Of a stretch of 64,000 nt of DNA, positions 36,504-44,410 are shown in pieces. The stretch covers positions 1,984,001 to 2,048,000 of the forward strand of contig OZ257260.1 of NCBI GenBank assembly GCA_965279735.1, given 5' to 3'. The stretch comes from CAIUGU01 sp965279735 (GTDB lineage Bacteria; Pseudomonadota; Gammaproteobacteria; Steroidobacterales; Steroidobacteraceae). How positions within the stretch are numbered: the first letter of the stretch is position 1; each line of letters begins with the position of its first letter. The position numbers and the translations under genes were made by a program. A model generated the notes under the pieces. The model was not told the origin of the DNA. It did no database searches and worked only from the letters and a program-made list of their open reading frames with translations.

Positions 36504-37142
36504 TCAGCCAGCGCTGTCCGGCTTCGGCAAGGCCACGAGCGTCTCGACTTCAAGATTCAACTGGCCGAAGTTGATCTGCCCGGGAATGCACCAGTTGTCT
36601 TCCTTGATCACGCGGATATCGAGCTTCTTGAAAACCCGCGTCTGCAACTGCTCGACGAGCTCGCAATCGCCGTCATCCAGGAACCTCGATTTCCTGGAGA
36701 ACTTCACGCGCTTCCAGCTCGCGGGAAACTGGTCGACGACTTCGAAGTCCGGAGCCTCCTCGCCGCGGACCCTGGCAACCAGTTCGCGCCGGCTTTTCTC
36801 GTCTGGCGCAAGCCCTTCTGCTGCCTCGATGACCACCGGAATCGCGAGAGTGATGCGCACGGACATGAAGCGCTCGGGCGTAAAAAAAGTACTGCATCCG
36901 TTGGCGCGAACCTTCAGGTCTTCACGGGCACCGATATCCTTGAGGATGCGCGCCACCTTGTATTCCAGCGAGTCGCAGGAATAGAAACTGGTTCGCCCGA
37001 TATAGGTGAAGTCGATCTGCGCGTCCTTCCAGACGGCCTGCACGGGTTCACTGTCCGGAACCGGCGCTTCGGCGGCCATGGACGAGGTGGCAAGAAGGGC
37101 CACAGCCAGCAGCGGAATCCGCTTCAACCCACGAATCTGCAT
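36504..37142 (-). CDS. Conserved secreted protein of unknown function
   Basis: 212 residues from the ATG at 37142, which has a strong Shine-Dalgarno (AAGGAGGAG) nearby and begins a signal peptide (MQIRGLKRIPLLAVALLATSSMAAEA). The mature part contains FTYIGRTSFYSCDSLEYKVARILKDIGA, with a Cys in each of three places (SFYSCD, ANGCST, DDGDCE and a fourth in NWCIPG), so disulfides are likely. I do not recognise a named domain. It is a single gene, convergent with apaH and divergent from the kynurenine cluster. It is probably periplasmic. Confidence 0.75.
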   Translation of the reverse strand: MQIRGLKRIPLLAVALLATSSMAAEAPVPDSEPVQAVWKDAQIDFTYIGRTSFYSCDSLEYKVARILKDIGAREDLKVRANGCSTFFTPERFMSVRITLAIPVVIEAAEGLAPDEKSRRELVARVRGEEAPDFEVVDQFPASWKRVKFSRKSRFLDDGDCELVEQLQTRVFKKLDIRVIKEDNWCIPGQINFGQLNLEVETLVALPKPDSAG

Positions 37143-37281
37143 CGCGCCTCTCCTCCTTCGTGCGCAGCCCCCGGCCGCCATTGTCGGCCGTTGTTCCCGG
37201 GAAGCAAGACGCACTGCGGTACAAATGAGAGCTCGCTTATACTGAAGCCGTTCCTGGATGCTCCACTGCCGTGGTTTTCCG

Positions 37282-37794
37282 ATGCAAGCGCTCAAAGCCT
37301 TCAACTTCAAGGACTGGATCGATCGCCATCGCGATGATCTCAAGCCGCCTGTGGGAAACCGGCAGGTGTTTCACGAAGCCGAGTTCATCATCATGGTGGT
37401 GGGCGGTCCCAATGCCCGCACCGATTTCCATGACGATCCCGGTGAAGAGTTCTTCTACCAGCTCGAAGGCCGGATGGTCCTGAAGACCGTGCAAGGCGGC
37501 CGCGTCGTCGATATTCCCATGCAGGCCGGCGACATCCTGCTGCTCCCCGCCCATGTGCCGCATTCGCCACAGCGCGAGGCGCACTCGGTGGGCCTCGTGA
37601 TCGAACGCCAGCGTCGGCCTGACGAACAGGATGGCTTTCTCTGGTACTGCAATCGCTGCCAGGAACCGCTGTATTCCGAATACCTGCACATCAGCAACAT
37701 CGAGACGCAGTTGCCGCCTGTGTTCGACCGCTTCTACAACTCGGAAGCCCAACGCACGTGCAGACACTGCGGCGACGTGATGCCGCCCCGCTGA
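37282..37794 (+). CDS. nbaC: 3-hydroxyanthranilate 3,4-dioxygenase
   Basis: 170 residues, cupin fold. It opens the ring of 3-hydroxyanthranilate to give 2-amino-3-carboxymuconate semialdehyde, which cyclises to quinolinate. Catalytic iron ligands H50, E56 and H94 (ARTDFHDDPGEEFFYQLEG and PAHVPHSPQ) match the spacing of the human enzyme (47/53/91). A second, rubredoxin-like CxxC iron site (WYCNRCQ and CRHCGD) is present, as in bacterial enzymes. It is the first gene of the kynurenine cluster; its stop shares a base with the next start (TGATG). Confidence 0.96.
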   Translation: MQALKAFNFKDWIDRHRDDLKPPVGNRQVFHEAEFIIMVVGGPNARTDFHDDPGEEFFYQLEGRMVLKTVQGGRVVDIPMQAGDILLLPAHVPHSPQREAHSVGLVIERQRRPDEQDGFLWYCNRCQEPLYSEYLHISNIETQLPPVFDRFYNSEAQRTCRHCGDVMPPR

Positions 37795-38627
37795 TGGCAC
37801 TCAGGGAAATCGAACTCGCGCTTGGCGGGCAGCGCTACAGGGCGGACCTTACGCGTCCTGCGCACCTCGCGATTGCGCTCGATTTCGCTGGCGAGCAGCC
37901 GTCTTTCTTCGGCGCAGCCCCTGCGCAGGCAGAGCCCTTCAGGGCGGGCACATTCGTTGGCGATGTCGGCGCCGGCGGGAGTTGCATGTGTTCCACTTAC
38001 ACGCTCACTCCCCACTGCAACGGCACTCACACCGAATGCGTCGGCCACGTCGTGCGGGACCCCGTCAGCCTCCACGCGATCGCCACGGAATCTTTGCTCG
38101 TCGCGCGCCTCATCACCGTCGCGCCGGTCGCTGCAGCCGGGAGCGGTGAACATTCCGATCCTCCTGCACTGGCGGGAGACTGCTGGATCACAGCCGAGCT
38201 GTTGCAGCGGACCGGGACCACTGCGCTTCCCGGTTGCAATGCCCTCATCATCCGAACGCTGCCGAATGCACCGGACAAACGCCAGCGGCACTACGACGCC
38301 GATGCGAACCTGCCTGCATATTTCAGCAGCGAAGCCATGGGCTGGATCGTCGCACAGGGATATTCGCACCTGGTGGTGGACTTGCCGTCTGTCGACCGTG
38401 CTGCCGATGAAGGGAAGCTCACCTGTCACCGGATCTTCTGGGGCTTGCCGCCTGGAAGCACCCGTTATTCCGCGGCCATGCGCCCTCATGCGACCCTCAC
38501 GGAGCTGGCGTACGTCGACTCAGCCGTTGTCGATGGGCTGTATCTGCTCAACCTGCAGCTGGCTCCCTTCGCCACCGACGTTGCGCCGAGCCGGCCCGTT
38601 CTCTATCCACTGGAGTCCGCATCGTGA
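37794..38627 (+). CDS. kynB: Cyclase-family hydrolase, probable arylformamidase
   Basis: 277 residues. The metal-binding motif HCNGTHTECVGHVV corresponds to the HxGTHxDxPxH motif of the cyclase/KynB family. KynB removes formate from N-formylkynurenine. This protein is longer than typical KynB (about 210 residues) and its motif departs somewhat (Glu-Cys in place of Asp-Ala-Pro), so it may be a divergent formamidase. The position between the 3-hydroxyanthranilate dioxygenase and kynureninase genes makes the formamidase role most likely. It overlaps kynU by 4 bases (GTGA). Confidence 0.8.
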   Translation: MALREIELALGGQRYRADLTRPAHLAIALDFAGEQPSFFGAAPAQAEPFRAGTFVGDVGAGGSCMCSTYTLTPHCNGTHTECVGHVVRDPVSLHAIATESLLVARLITVAPVAAAGSGEHSDPPALAGDCWITAELLQRTGTTALPGCNALIIRTLPNAPDKRQRHYDADANLPAYFSSEAMGWIVAQGYSHLVVDLPSVDRAADEGKLTCHRIFWGLPPGSTRYSAAMRPHATLTELAYVDSAVVDGLYLLNLQLAPFATDVAPSRPVLYPLESAS

Positions 38628-39898
38628 GCCCGAGCTTCTCCACCGAACGCTCGCTTGCCCTCGAACTCGACGCAACGGATGCGCTCAAGGCGATCAAGTC
38701 CGAATTCCTGGGACCCAAACGGCCCGATGGTTCGGATGCTGTCTATCTGTGCGGTCATTCGCTTGGCCTGCAGCCGCGACGCGCTGTCACGTACGTCAAC
38801 GAAGAACTCGAGGAATGGCAGAGACGCGCAGTCGAAGGACATTTCAACGGCCGGCGGCCCTGGCTGTCCTGGCATGAACGCCTGACACCGGCGCTCGCGC
38901 GACTGGCGGGTGCGCAGCCGCTTGAAGTCGTGGCAATGAATTCGCTGACGACCAATCTCCATCTGCTGCTCGTGAGCTTCTACCGGCCGACGCGTGAACG
39001 CTACAAGCTGCTGATCGAACGTCCGGCATTTCCTTCGGATCGCTACGCGGTGGTTTCGCAGATACGGTGGCACGGTTTTGATCCTGCCGATGCGCTGCTT
39101 GAAATCGGACCTCGGGAAGGCGAAGACAGCATTCGCGATGAGGATCTGTTCGCCTTGCTGGAACGCGAAGGTCCGCGGATCGCGACCGTGTTGCTGCCGG
39201 GCATGCAGTACCTGAGCGGCCAGCAATTCGCCATGCAGGAAATCACTCGACGAGCACAGGCACAAGGGTGCGTGGTCGGCTTCGATCTCGCCCACGCCAT
39301 CGGCAACGTGCCGTTGGCCCTGCATGACTGGAACGTGGATTTCGCAGTCTGGTGCAGCTACAAATACCTGAACGGCGGGCCCGGTGCGATTGGCGGGAGC
39401 TATGTCCACGAGCGCCATTCACGGGCCGATCTGCCTCGCTTCGCAGGCTGGTGGGGCCATGACAAGGAAACACGTTTCCTGATGGGGCCCGACTTCGTGC
39501 CACTACCCGGTGCTGAAGGCTGGCAGCTGTCGAACCCTCCGATCCTCGCGATGGCGCCTCTGCTTGCCTCGCTCGAGATTTTCGATGCGGCGGGAATTTC
39601 ACGGCTTGATGCCAAGTCGCAAGCACTCACCGGCCTGCTCGATTATCTGCTGCGGACGCGCCTCGCAAAGCACCTCACCGTTCTGACGCCGGCCGCACGC
39701 GGGTGCCAGATTTCGTTCCGCCTCAATGCAGATTCCACAACGATCCGGAACGTGCACAGCCAGCTCCATCAGCGTGGCTTCTTTACCGATTTTCGCGAAC
39801 CCGACGTGATCCGCGCGGCGCCTGTGCCGCTCTACAACACGTTCGTTGAAGTGTGGGAGTTCGTGGAAAGCTTGAGCCAGCTCCTCGACAAGTCATGA
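38624..39898 (+). CDS. kynU: Kynureninase
   Basis: 424 residues with a GTG start. Kynureninase is a PLP enzyme that cleaves kynurenine or 3-hydroxykynurenine to (3-hydroxy)anthranilate and alanine. The family motifs YLCGHSLGLQPR near the N-terminus, GFDLAHAIGNVPLALHDW and the PLP-lysine segment FAVWCSYKYLNGGPG (K247) are all present. It is translationally coupled to kynB upstream (GTGA overlap) and kmo downstream (ATGA overlap). Confidence 0.97.
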   Translation: MSPSFSTERSLALELDATDALKAIKSEFLGPKRPDGSDAVYLCGHSLGLQPRRAVTYVNEELEEWQRRAVEGHFNGRRPWLSWHERLTPALARLAGAQPLEVVAMNSLTTNLHLLLVSFYRPTRERYKLLIERPAFPSDRYAVVSQIRWHGFDPADALLEIGPREGEDSIRDEDLFALLEREGPRIATVLLPGMQYLSGQQFAMQEITRRAQAQGCVVGFDLAHAIGNVPLALHDWNVDFAVWCSYKYLNGGPGAIGGSYVHERHSRADLPRFAGWWGHDKETRFLMGPDFVPLPGAEGWQLSNPPILAMAPLLASLEIFDAAGISRLDAKSQALTGLLDYLLRTRLAKHLTVLTPAARGCQISFRLNADSTTIRNVHSQLHQRGFFTDFREPDVIRAAPVPLYNTFVEVWEFVESLSQLLDKS

Positions 39899-41274
39899 CC
39901 GAGCAACACGCGGCGCCCCCTCCTTCGAATCCTGCCGTCACCCTCATCGGGGCAGGCCTCGCGGGCGCGTTGATGGCCATCCTGCTCGCCAGACGCCAGG
40001 TGCCCGTGTTGCTGCTCGAGCGCCGGTCGGATCCGCGACGGGACGACACCGACGATGGCCGTTCCATCAATCTCGCGCTGGCAGATCGGGGCATAGCGGC
40101 TTTGAAGGCCGCTGGCGTATTCGCAGCGGTCGATCCTCTCTTGATCGCCATGCCCGGCCGCATGCTGCATGACACGACCGGCGCCACGCAGTTTGCCCCC
40201 TATGGCCAGAACGCCGATGAATCGATTTATTCGGTCTCGCGTTCCGGGCTCAATCGCGCCCTGCTCAACGAACTCGAACAGCTCCCGGGCGTAGTCATCG
40301 GTTTTCAGCAGGAATGCCTGGCCGCGGACTTCGATCATCGTGTCCTGCGCATGCGTGATGCCGGCTCGGGCAAGACTTACCGCGTGCCGCTCGAACGCGT
40401 GATTGCAGCCGACGGAGCAGGCTCTCCCGTCAGGCGTTCGCTCGCAAGCAGCCTGTCCGTGGCAGTGACCGAAGAACTGCTGCCGCATGGCTACAAGGAG
40501 CTGACCTTGCCAGCCGATGCGCGCGGCAATCACCAGTTCGAAGCGCACGCCCTCCACATCTGGCCGCGCGGCAATTTCATGCTGATTGCGCTGCCCAACA
40601 TCGACGGTACGTTTACGGTCACCCTGTTTCTTCCGCTGCAGGGCAAGCAGAGCTTCGCGAAGCTGAGCGACGTCCGCAGCATCAGCGCTTTCTTCGAGAA
40701 CCATTTTCCCGATGCGCTCGATCTCATGCCGGATCTCGCGGAAGAATTTGCAGCGCATCCTGTGGGCAGGATGGGCACCGTGCGGTCCCCCTCCTGGACC
40801 GGCGATGAACGTGTCGTGCTCATCGGCGACGCCGCCCATGCGATCGTGCCCTTTCATGGCCAGGGGATGAACTGCGCGTTCGAGGACTGCGTGGTGCTTG
40901 ATGACTTGCTGGGCCGGCTGCCCTGGGGCCAAGCGTGCGCGGAGTTCGAATTGCAGCGTCGTCCCGATACGGATGCCATTGCCGACATGGCGATCGAAAA
41001 CTATCGGGAGATGCGCGACACCGTGCGGGAGCCGAAATTCCTGCTGGAGAAGGCGCTGTCGCTGGAGCTGGAACGACGCTTTCCGGGACGCTTCATTCCG
41101 CGCTATTCGATGGTGATGTTCCACCACGAGATTCCGTACCGTGTTGCACAGGAACGCGGGCGCCTGCAGAGCGGCATCCTGCAGCAGCTCACGCGCGATG
41201 TGGAAGCGCTTGCCAATGTGGACTTCGCGCTGGCGTCTGCGCTTGTCGATGAGCGGCTGCCGCCGCTGCCCTGA
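39895..41274 (+). CDS. kmo: Kynurenine 3-monooxygenase
   Basis: 459 residues, FAD-dependent aromatic hydroxylase that converts kynurenine to 3-hydroxykynurenine with NADPH. The FAD motif VTLIGAGLAGALMAILLARR is at the N-terminus and the second FAD motif VVLIGDAAHAIVPFHGQGMNCAFED further on; RSINLALADRGI is a Kmo signature. A C-terminal region (RYSMVMFHHEIPYRVAQERGRLQ) matches the family's membrane/activity segment. It ends at the last base before the convergent flavin reductase gene. Confidence 0.96.
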   Translation: MTEQHAAPPPSNPAVTLIGAGLAGALMAILLARRQVPVLLLERRSDPRRDDTDDGRSINLALADRGIAALKAAGVFAAVDPLLIAMPGRMLHDTTGATQFAPYGQNADESIYSVSRSGLNRALLNELEQLPGVVIGFQQECLAADFDHRVLRMRDAGSGKTYRVPLERVIAADGAGSPVRRSLASSLSVAVTEELLPHGYKELTLPADARGNHQFEAHALHIWPRGNFMLIALPNIDGTFTVTLFLPLQGKQSFAKLSDVRSISAFFENHFPDALDLMPDLAEEFAAHPVGRMGTVRSPSWTGDERVVLIGDAAHAIVPFHGQGMNCAFEDCVVLDDLLGRLPWGQACAEFELQRRPDTDAIADMAIENYREMRDTVREPKFLLEKALSLELERRFPGRFIPRYSMVMFHHEIPYRVAQERGRLQSGILQQLTRDVEALANVDFALASALVDERLPPLP

Positions 41275-41922
41275 CTATCCAGAGCGCGGTTTGCTGCCAG
41301 GTCGCCGCAGCTCGAACATGATTTCAGGCTGGATTTCCGCATAGCTGCCGGGGCCGCCGGCACGCAGGATGGGATGCATCGCAGCCGTGTCGTAGATGCC
41401 GTCGCGTAAGGCCGCCCTGGCGATATGCACTCCCACGACCTCGCCGAGCACCAGCCAGGTTTGCACGGGCTGACGATCCAGCCCCTTGAGCTGGATGACA
41501 TCGAGCAGCCTGCATTCCATCGATACCGGACTTTCCGCCACCCTCGGTGGACGCACCTGACGACAGGGGGCGGGCGTCAGCCCTGACAGCTCGAACTCAT
41601 CGATCTCGGACGGCACCATCGCGGCAGTGGCGTTCATGGCTTCTGCCAGCGGGCGCGTGGCGAGGTTCCAGACGAACTCTCCCGTCGCCTGCACGTTACG
41701 CACCGTGTCTTTCCACCCGATGCTCGAGAAGCCGAGGATCGGCGGGCGGTAGTTGAATGCATTGAAGAAACTATACGGTGCGAGGTTGCGCCGACCGTCT
41801 GCATCCTGCGACGAAATCCATCCGATGGGGCGCGGCCCGATAATCGCGTTGAGCGGATCGTGCGGCAAACCATGGCCTGTCGCGGGTTCGTAGTAGTGAA
41901 TGTCGCCCATCGTCGTCGTCAT
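41275..41922 (-). CDS. Flavin reductase-like protein (FMN-binding split barrel)
   Basis: 215 residues from ATG at 41922 (MTTTMGDIHYYEP...). The FMN-binding split-barrel signature is seen: PLNAIIGPRPIGWISSQDADGRRNLAPYSFFNAFNYRPPILGF, then GEFVWNLATRPLAEAMNATA. Such proteins reduce flavin or act as flavin-dependent oxidoreductases of the DIM6/NTAB type. Being convergent with kmo with no gap, it is not in the same transcript; a link to the aromatic pathway is only suggestive. The open frame extends further upstream without a conserved start. Confidence 0.87.
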   Translation of the reverse strand: MTTTMGDIHYYEPATGHGLPHDPLNAIIGPRPIGWISSQDADGRRNLAPYSFFNAFNYRPPILGFSSIGWKDTVRNVQATGEFVWNLATRPLAEAMNATAAMVPSEIDEFELSGLTPAPCRQVRPPRVAESPVSMECRLLDVIQLKGLDRQPVQTWLVLGEVVGVHIARAALRDGIYDTAAMHPILRAGGPGSYAEIQPEIMFELRRPGSKPRSG

Positions 41923-42026
41923 GCTCGATTCTGTCCCGGAAAATACTGCAGGTCTCAAGTGTAACGGGAAACCACGTAAGAATTTCAGCCTTGAATCGCG
42001 GGCCGCAAGACGGCATTTATGCTGCC

Positions 42027-42230
42027 ATGAAAGCATTCACGAAAGACGAAATCGAGCTGCTGCTGCAAGGCCTTGGCATCCTGCGTGACGTTTACGAGGA
42101 AATCCTCGACGAGGACCCCACGGTGCAGCAACCGGACTGCGAGCCTTCATCCACCTGCCGTCTCGCGAGTGTGCGGTTGACGCGCACGCGGGAACTGATC
42201 ACGAAGTGTCGCGACCTGGCGCCCAAGTAA
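42027..42230 (+). CDS. Small hypothetical protein
   Basis: 67 residues, starting MKAFTKDEIELLLQGLGILRDVYEEIL and ending with a conserved-looking basic helix (RLASVRLTRTRELITKC). It is acidic and helical in its first half with no membrane segment. I do not recognise a family. A good rho-independent terminator lies 72 bases downstream, which supports a real transcript here. It diverges from the flavin reductase gene. Confidence 0.55.
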   Translation: MKAFTKDEIELLLQGLGILRDVYEEILDEDPTVQQPDCEPSSTCRLASVRLTRTRELITKCRDLAPK

Positions 42231-42282
42231 ATCAGGTGAACCGGTGCAACTTATCTCCACGACCAGGTGCCTATATTCGTCT

Positions 42283-42297
42283 CCCAGTCAGACTGGG
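42283..42297. repeat. Perfect 15-base palindrome before the terminator
   Basis: CCCAGTCAGACTGGG is a 7-bp perfect inverted repeat around a single A. It lies 5 bases before a rho-independent terminator. A 1-base loop is too tight for a normal RNA hairpin, so a protein-binding site or a cruciform-type palindrome is as likely. Confidence 0.7.
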
Positions 42298-42301
42298 CTT
42301 C

Positions 42302-42333
42302 AAGCCCCGGCACTCCGCGGGGCTTTTTTTTTT
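42302..42333 (+). terminator. Rho-independent terminator
   Basis: AAGCCCCG (42302-42309) pairs with CGGGGCTT (42318-42325) around an 8-base loop, followed by a run of ten T. It is oriented for plus-strand transcription and would end the transcript of the small gene at 42027-42230. Confidence 0.9.
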
Positions 42334-42359
42334 GCGAACCGAAGCAGGAACACGAAACA

Positions 42360-42620
42360 GTGCCCCACGCGGAACATGACAGGCTTGTAATCGGCGAACC
42401 GCGCGAGACGCAGTGGTACGAAGCGGGCGTACGGCCCATCGTCGCTGCAGATGATGGACTGCTCGTAGTGGGGAGAACAGGCAGTCACTGGTTTGTGGGC
42501 CAGGTATCCGCCGCAGGGTCCCTCATCAATCCTTTACCGACACCCGGCGGCAGCGTGCCGATAGAAACCAAGGTAGTGATCGTCTACACGCTGCTCGACC
42601 CGCCCGTCAGGCTGCGCTGA
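42360..42620 (+). CDS. Doubtful hypothetical ORF
   Basis: A GTG-started frame of 86 residues (VPHAEHDRLVIGEPRETQWYEAG...) lies just after the terminator and ends 7 bases before the folA stop. It contains a mildly protein-like stretch (GLLVVGRTGSHWFVGQVSAAGSL) but no recognised motif and no clear ribosome-binding site. It may be noncoding. If it is not a gene, the region 42231-42627 is a noncoding gap containing only the palindrome and the terminator. Confidence 0.3.
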   Translation: MPHAEHDRLVIGEPRETQWYEAGVRPIVAADDGLLVVGRTGSHWFVGQVSAAGSLINPLPTPGGSVPIETKVVIVYTLLDPPVRLR

Positions 42621-42627
42621 ACGCCCC

Positions 42628-43116
42628 CTACTCCAGCCTCTCGAGGATCTCGAAACTGTACGCATGCTCGTTGCGCTCGTCGGATGCATGCTCCTCGATG
42701 GAAGTCTCGCGCCACTCGTCGTAGTCGATGTCCGGAAACCACGTGTCGCCTTCCACTGCCGTGTGCACGCGCGTGAGGTAGATGCGGTTCGCGAGCGCAA
42801 GGCTCTCGCGATAGATCTCCGCGCCACCGATGATCATCAGTTCCTCCGCGTCGCCTGCGGCATCGATCGCATCGTCCAGCGAGTTCACGACGGTGCAGCC
42901 TTCGATGGCCACGCCAACGCCTCGCGTGATCACGATATTGAGCCGCCCCGGGAGCGGCTTGCCGATGGACTCGTAGGTCTTCCGGCCCATCAGTACTGGC
43001 TTGCCGAGGGTCAGCTCGCGGAAATTCTTCAGGTCGGCCGGCAACCGCCATGGCAGCCGGTTGTCCTTGCCGATCACGCCGTTTTCGTCCGCGGCGACGA
43101 TGATGGAGATATTCAA
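42628..43116 (-). CDS. folA: Dihydrofolate reductase
   Basis: 162 residues. DHFR reduces dihydrofolate to tetrahydrofolate with NADPH and is the trimethoprim target. It opens MNISIIVAADENGVIGKDNRLPWRLPADLKNFRELT, which holds the Trp of the active-site WRLPADLK motif and the catalytic acidic residue, followed by VLMGRKTYESIGKPLPGRLNIVI and LMIIGGAEIYRESL. It is the last gene of a minus-strand run that starts at lptE or the histidine kinase, with 7 bases between it and the upstream gene. Confidence 0.97.
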   Translation of the reverse strand: MNISIIVAADENGVIGKDNRLPWRLPADLKNFRELTLGKPVLMGRKTYESIGKPLPGRLNIVITRGVGVAIEGCTVVNSLDDAIDAAGDAEELMIIGGAEIYRESLALANRIYLTRVHTAVEGDTWFPDIDYDEWRETSIEEHASDERNEHAYSFEILERLE

Positions 43117-43123
43117 GACGCGA

Positions 43124-43666
43124 TCAGTCGACGCGTAAACGCCATGTCACTGCTCCGTGGCTGTCGATGAGATCTTTTTCCTTGAGCCAGACGCGCGTGT
43201 CTTCGGCGTCTTCGGTAAACCATGCGCGGGCCGAACCGAGCCGGAATGTGTAGCCCCAGGCATCCATGTCGGCGGCCATTCTGTCGGCGCCCATCTGCAT
43301 CAGATAGTCGGCCAGCAGGATCTGCAGGTAGCACACCGCGTTTTCCTCGTCGTAGTCGCCGCCCGCATCCCTGTCAAGCGCGATCCGGCGCGCGGGATCC
43401 ATGCAGATGAAATGGCACGCCTCGTGAAGCATCGAGTGCACGGGAGTGTCCTGACGGCAGTACAGGACATTGCCGATCAGGCCCGCCTCGCGATCTCCCC
43501 AGTACGAACCTGGAATGACCGTGCCCTTCTCCAGCAGCGAGAGCTCAAGACCGAAGGGACGCAGCAGCGCGACGCAATCGGCAGGATCGAGATCCCGCAT
43601 CTGGCGCACGACCGCGCTCCCTCCTTGCAAAGTGGTCTCGGGCTTCGATTGCGCGAGATCTGTCAT
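43124..43666 (-). CDS. Conserved HExxH protein, putative zinc metallopeptidase-like
   Basis: 180 residues, no signal peptide, no membrane segment. A metallopeptidase-type motif is visible as H81-E-A-C-H85 in VHSMLHEACHFICMD, with a Glu pair 22-23 residues downstream (E107-E108 in GDYDEENAVCYLQ), so a gluzincin-like metal site is plausible. No named family is recognised, so catalysis is unproven. The start shares a base with the Hpt gene's stop (TGATG), which ties it to the phosphorelay genes upstream, and folA follows by 7 bases. Its role is unknown. Confidence 0.75.
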   Translation of the reverse strand: MTDLAQSKPETTLQGGSAVVRQMRDLDPADCVALLRPFGLELSLLEKGTVIPGSYWGDREAGLIGNVLYCRQDTPVHSMLHEACHFICMDPARRIALDRDAGGDYDEENAVCYLQILLADYLMQMGADRMAADMDAWGYTFRLGSARAWFTEDAEDTRVWLKEKDLIDSHGAVTWRLRVD

Positions 43667-44025
43667 CAGGCAGGTCCGCGTCTGCCCGCCATCGCGCGAC
43701 CCTCGATATCGAGCAATGCAAATTGTTCTTCGATCGCGACCAGATTGCCCGTATTGACCAGACGTTCGTTGACCACGAGTCTTTCGAGGGCCCCTGCCAG
43801 CTCGCTCAAGCGGGTAAAGCCGAACATGGCGCTGCTGCCATGAATCTTGTGCGCCGTGAGCTCGAGGTCCTTGAGAGCGGACAGCTCCCCTGCGCGTACA
43901 TCTGCCAAGGCCTCGCGCATGACCGTGAGTTCCGTCAGCAGTCGTTGGACGAAACGATCGCCGATCTGGTCCATCTGTCGCTGCAATTCCGTCGTGCGGC
44001 CGGGCCCCGACTTCGCATCATCCAT
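43666..44025 (-). CDS. Histidine-containing phosphotransfer (Hpt) protein
   Basis: 119 residues, single Hpt domain. The phospho-acceptor is H59 in LTAHKIHGSSAMFGFTRL, in the usual Hpt consensus. It should relay phosphate between the hybrid kinase and response regulator encoded just upstream. The start lies 8 bases inside the 3' end of the receiver gene, so the two are translationally coupled. No effector domain is present. Confidence 0.92.
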   Translation of the reverse strand: MDDAKSGPGRTTELQRQMDQIGDRFVQRLLTELTVMREALADVRAGELSALKDLELTAHKIHGSSAMFGFTRLSELAGALERLVVNERLVNTGNLVAIEEQFALLDIEGRAMAGRRGPA

Positions 44026-44410
44026 GGTCGAGACTCTCCCAGATCGTCGTCACCTGGCTGGCGAGCTGCAGCGGGTCGAAGGGCTTGGGGATCACAGCCA
44101 CTGCGCCGAGCGCGAGAAACCGGTCGATCTCCTGCGGCAACGCCTTCGCCGTCATGAAAATGACAGGCAGATCCTTGAGCCGCGGATCCGCGCGAAGCCG
44201 CTTCAGGGTCGCAGGACCATCGAGCCCCGGCATCATGACATCCAGCAGCAACAGGTCCGGTCTGGCGACCGGCAGGAGTTCAAGCGCGCGTTCGCCGGAC
44301 TCGCAGGTCTGCACCCGGAGATCTTCCGCAAGACCCAGACAGAGTTCCACCACTTCACGAATGTCGGGCTCATCGTCCACGTAAAAAATACTGGCCAGCT
44401 TTCTGCTCAC
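44018..44410 (-). CDS. Single-domain response regulator (CheY-like)
   Basis: 130 residues, receiver domain alone. The phosphorylated Asp is D57 in PDLLLLDVMMPGLDG, with the acidic pair VDDEPD at the N-terminus, the Thr in FMTAKA and the Lys in VIPKPF (about residue 109). With no output domain, it must act by protein contact, as CheY does, or pass phosphate to the Hpt. It overlaps the hybrid kinase gene by 4 bases and the Hpt gene by 8. Confidence 0.94.
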   Translation of the reverse strand: MSRKLASIFYVDDEPDIREVVELCLGLAEDLRVQTCESGERALELLPVARPDLLLLDVMMPGLDGPATLKRLRADPRLKDLPVIFMTAKALPQEIDRFLALGAVAVIPKPFDPLQLASQVTTIWESLDHG

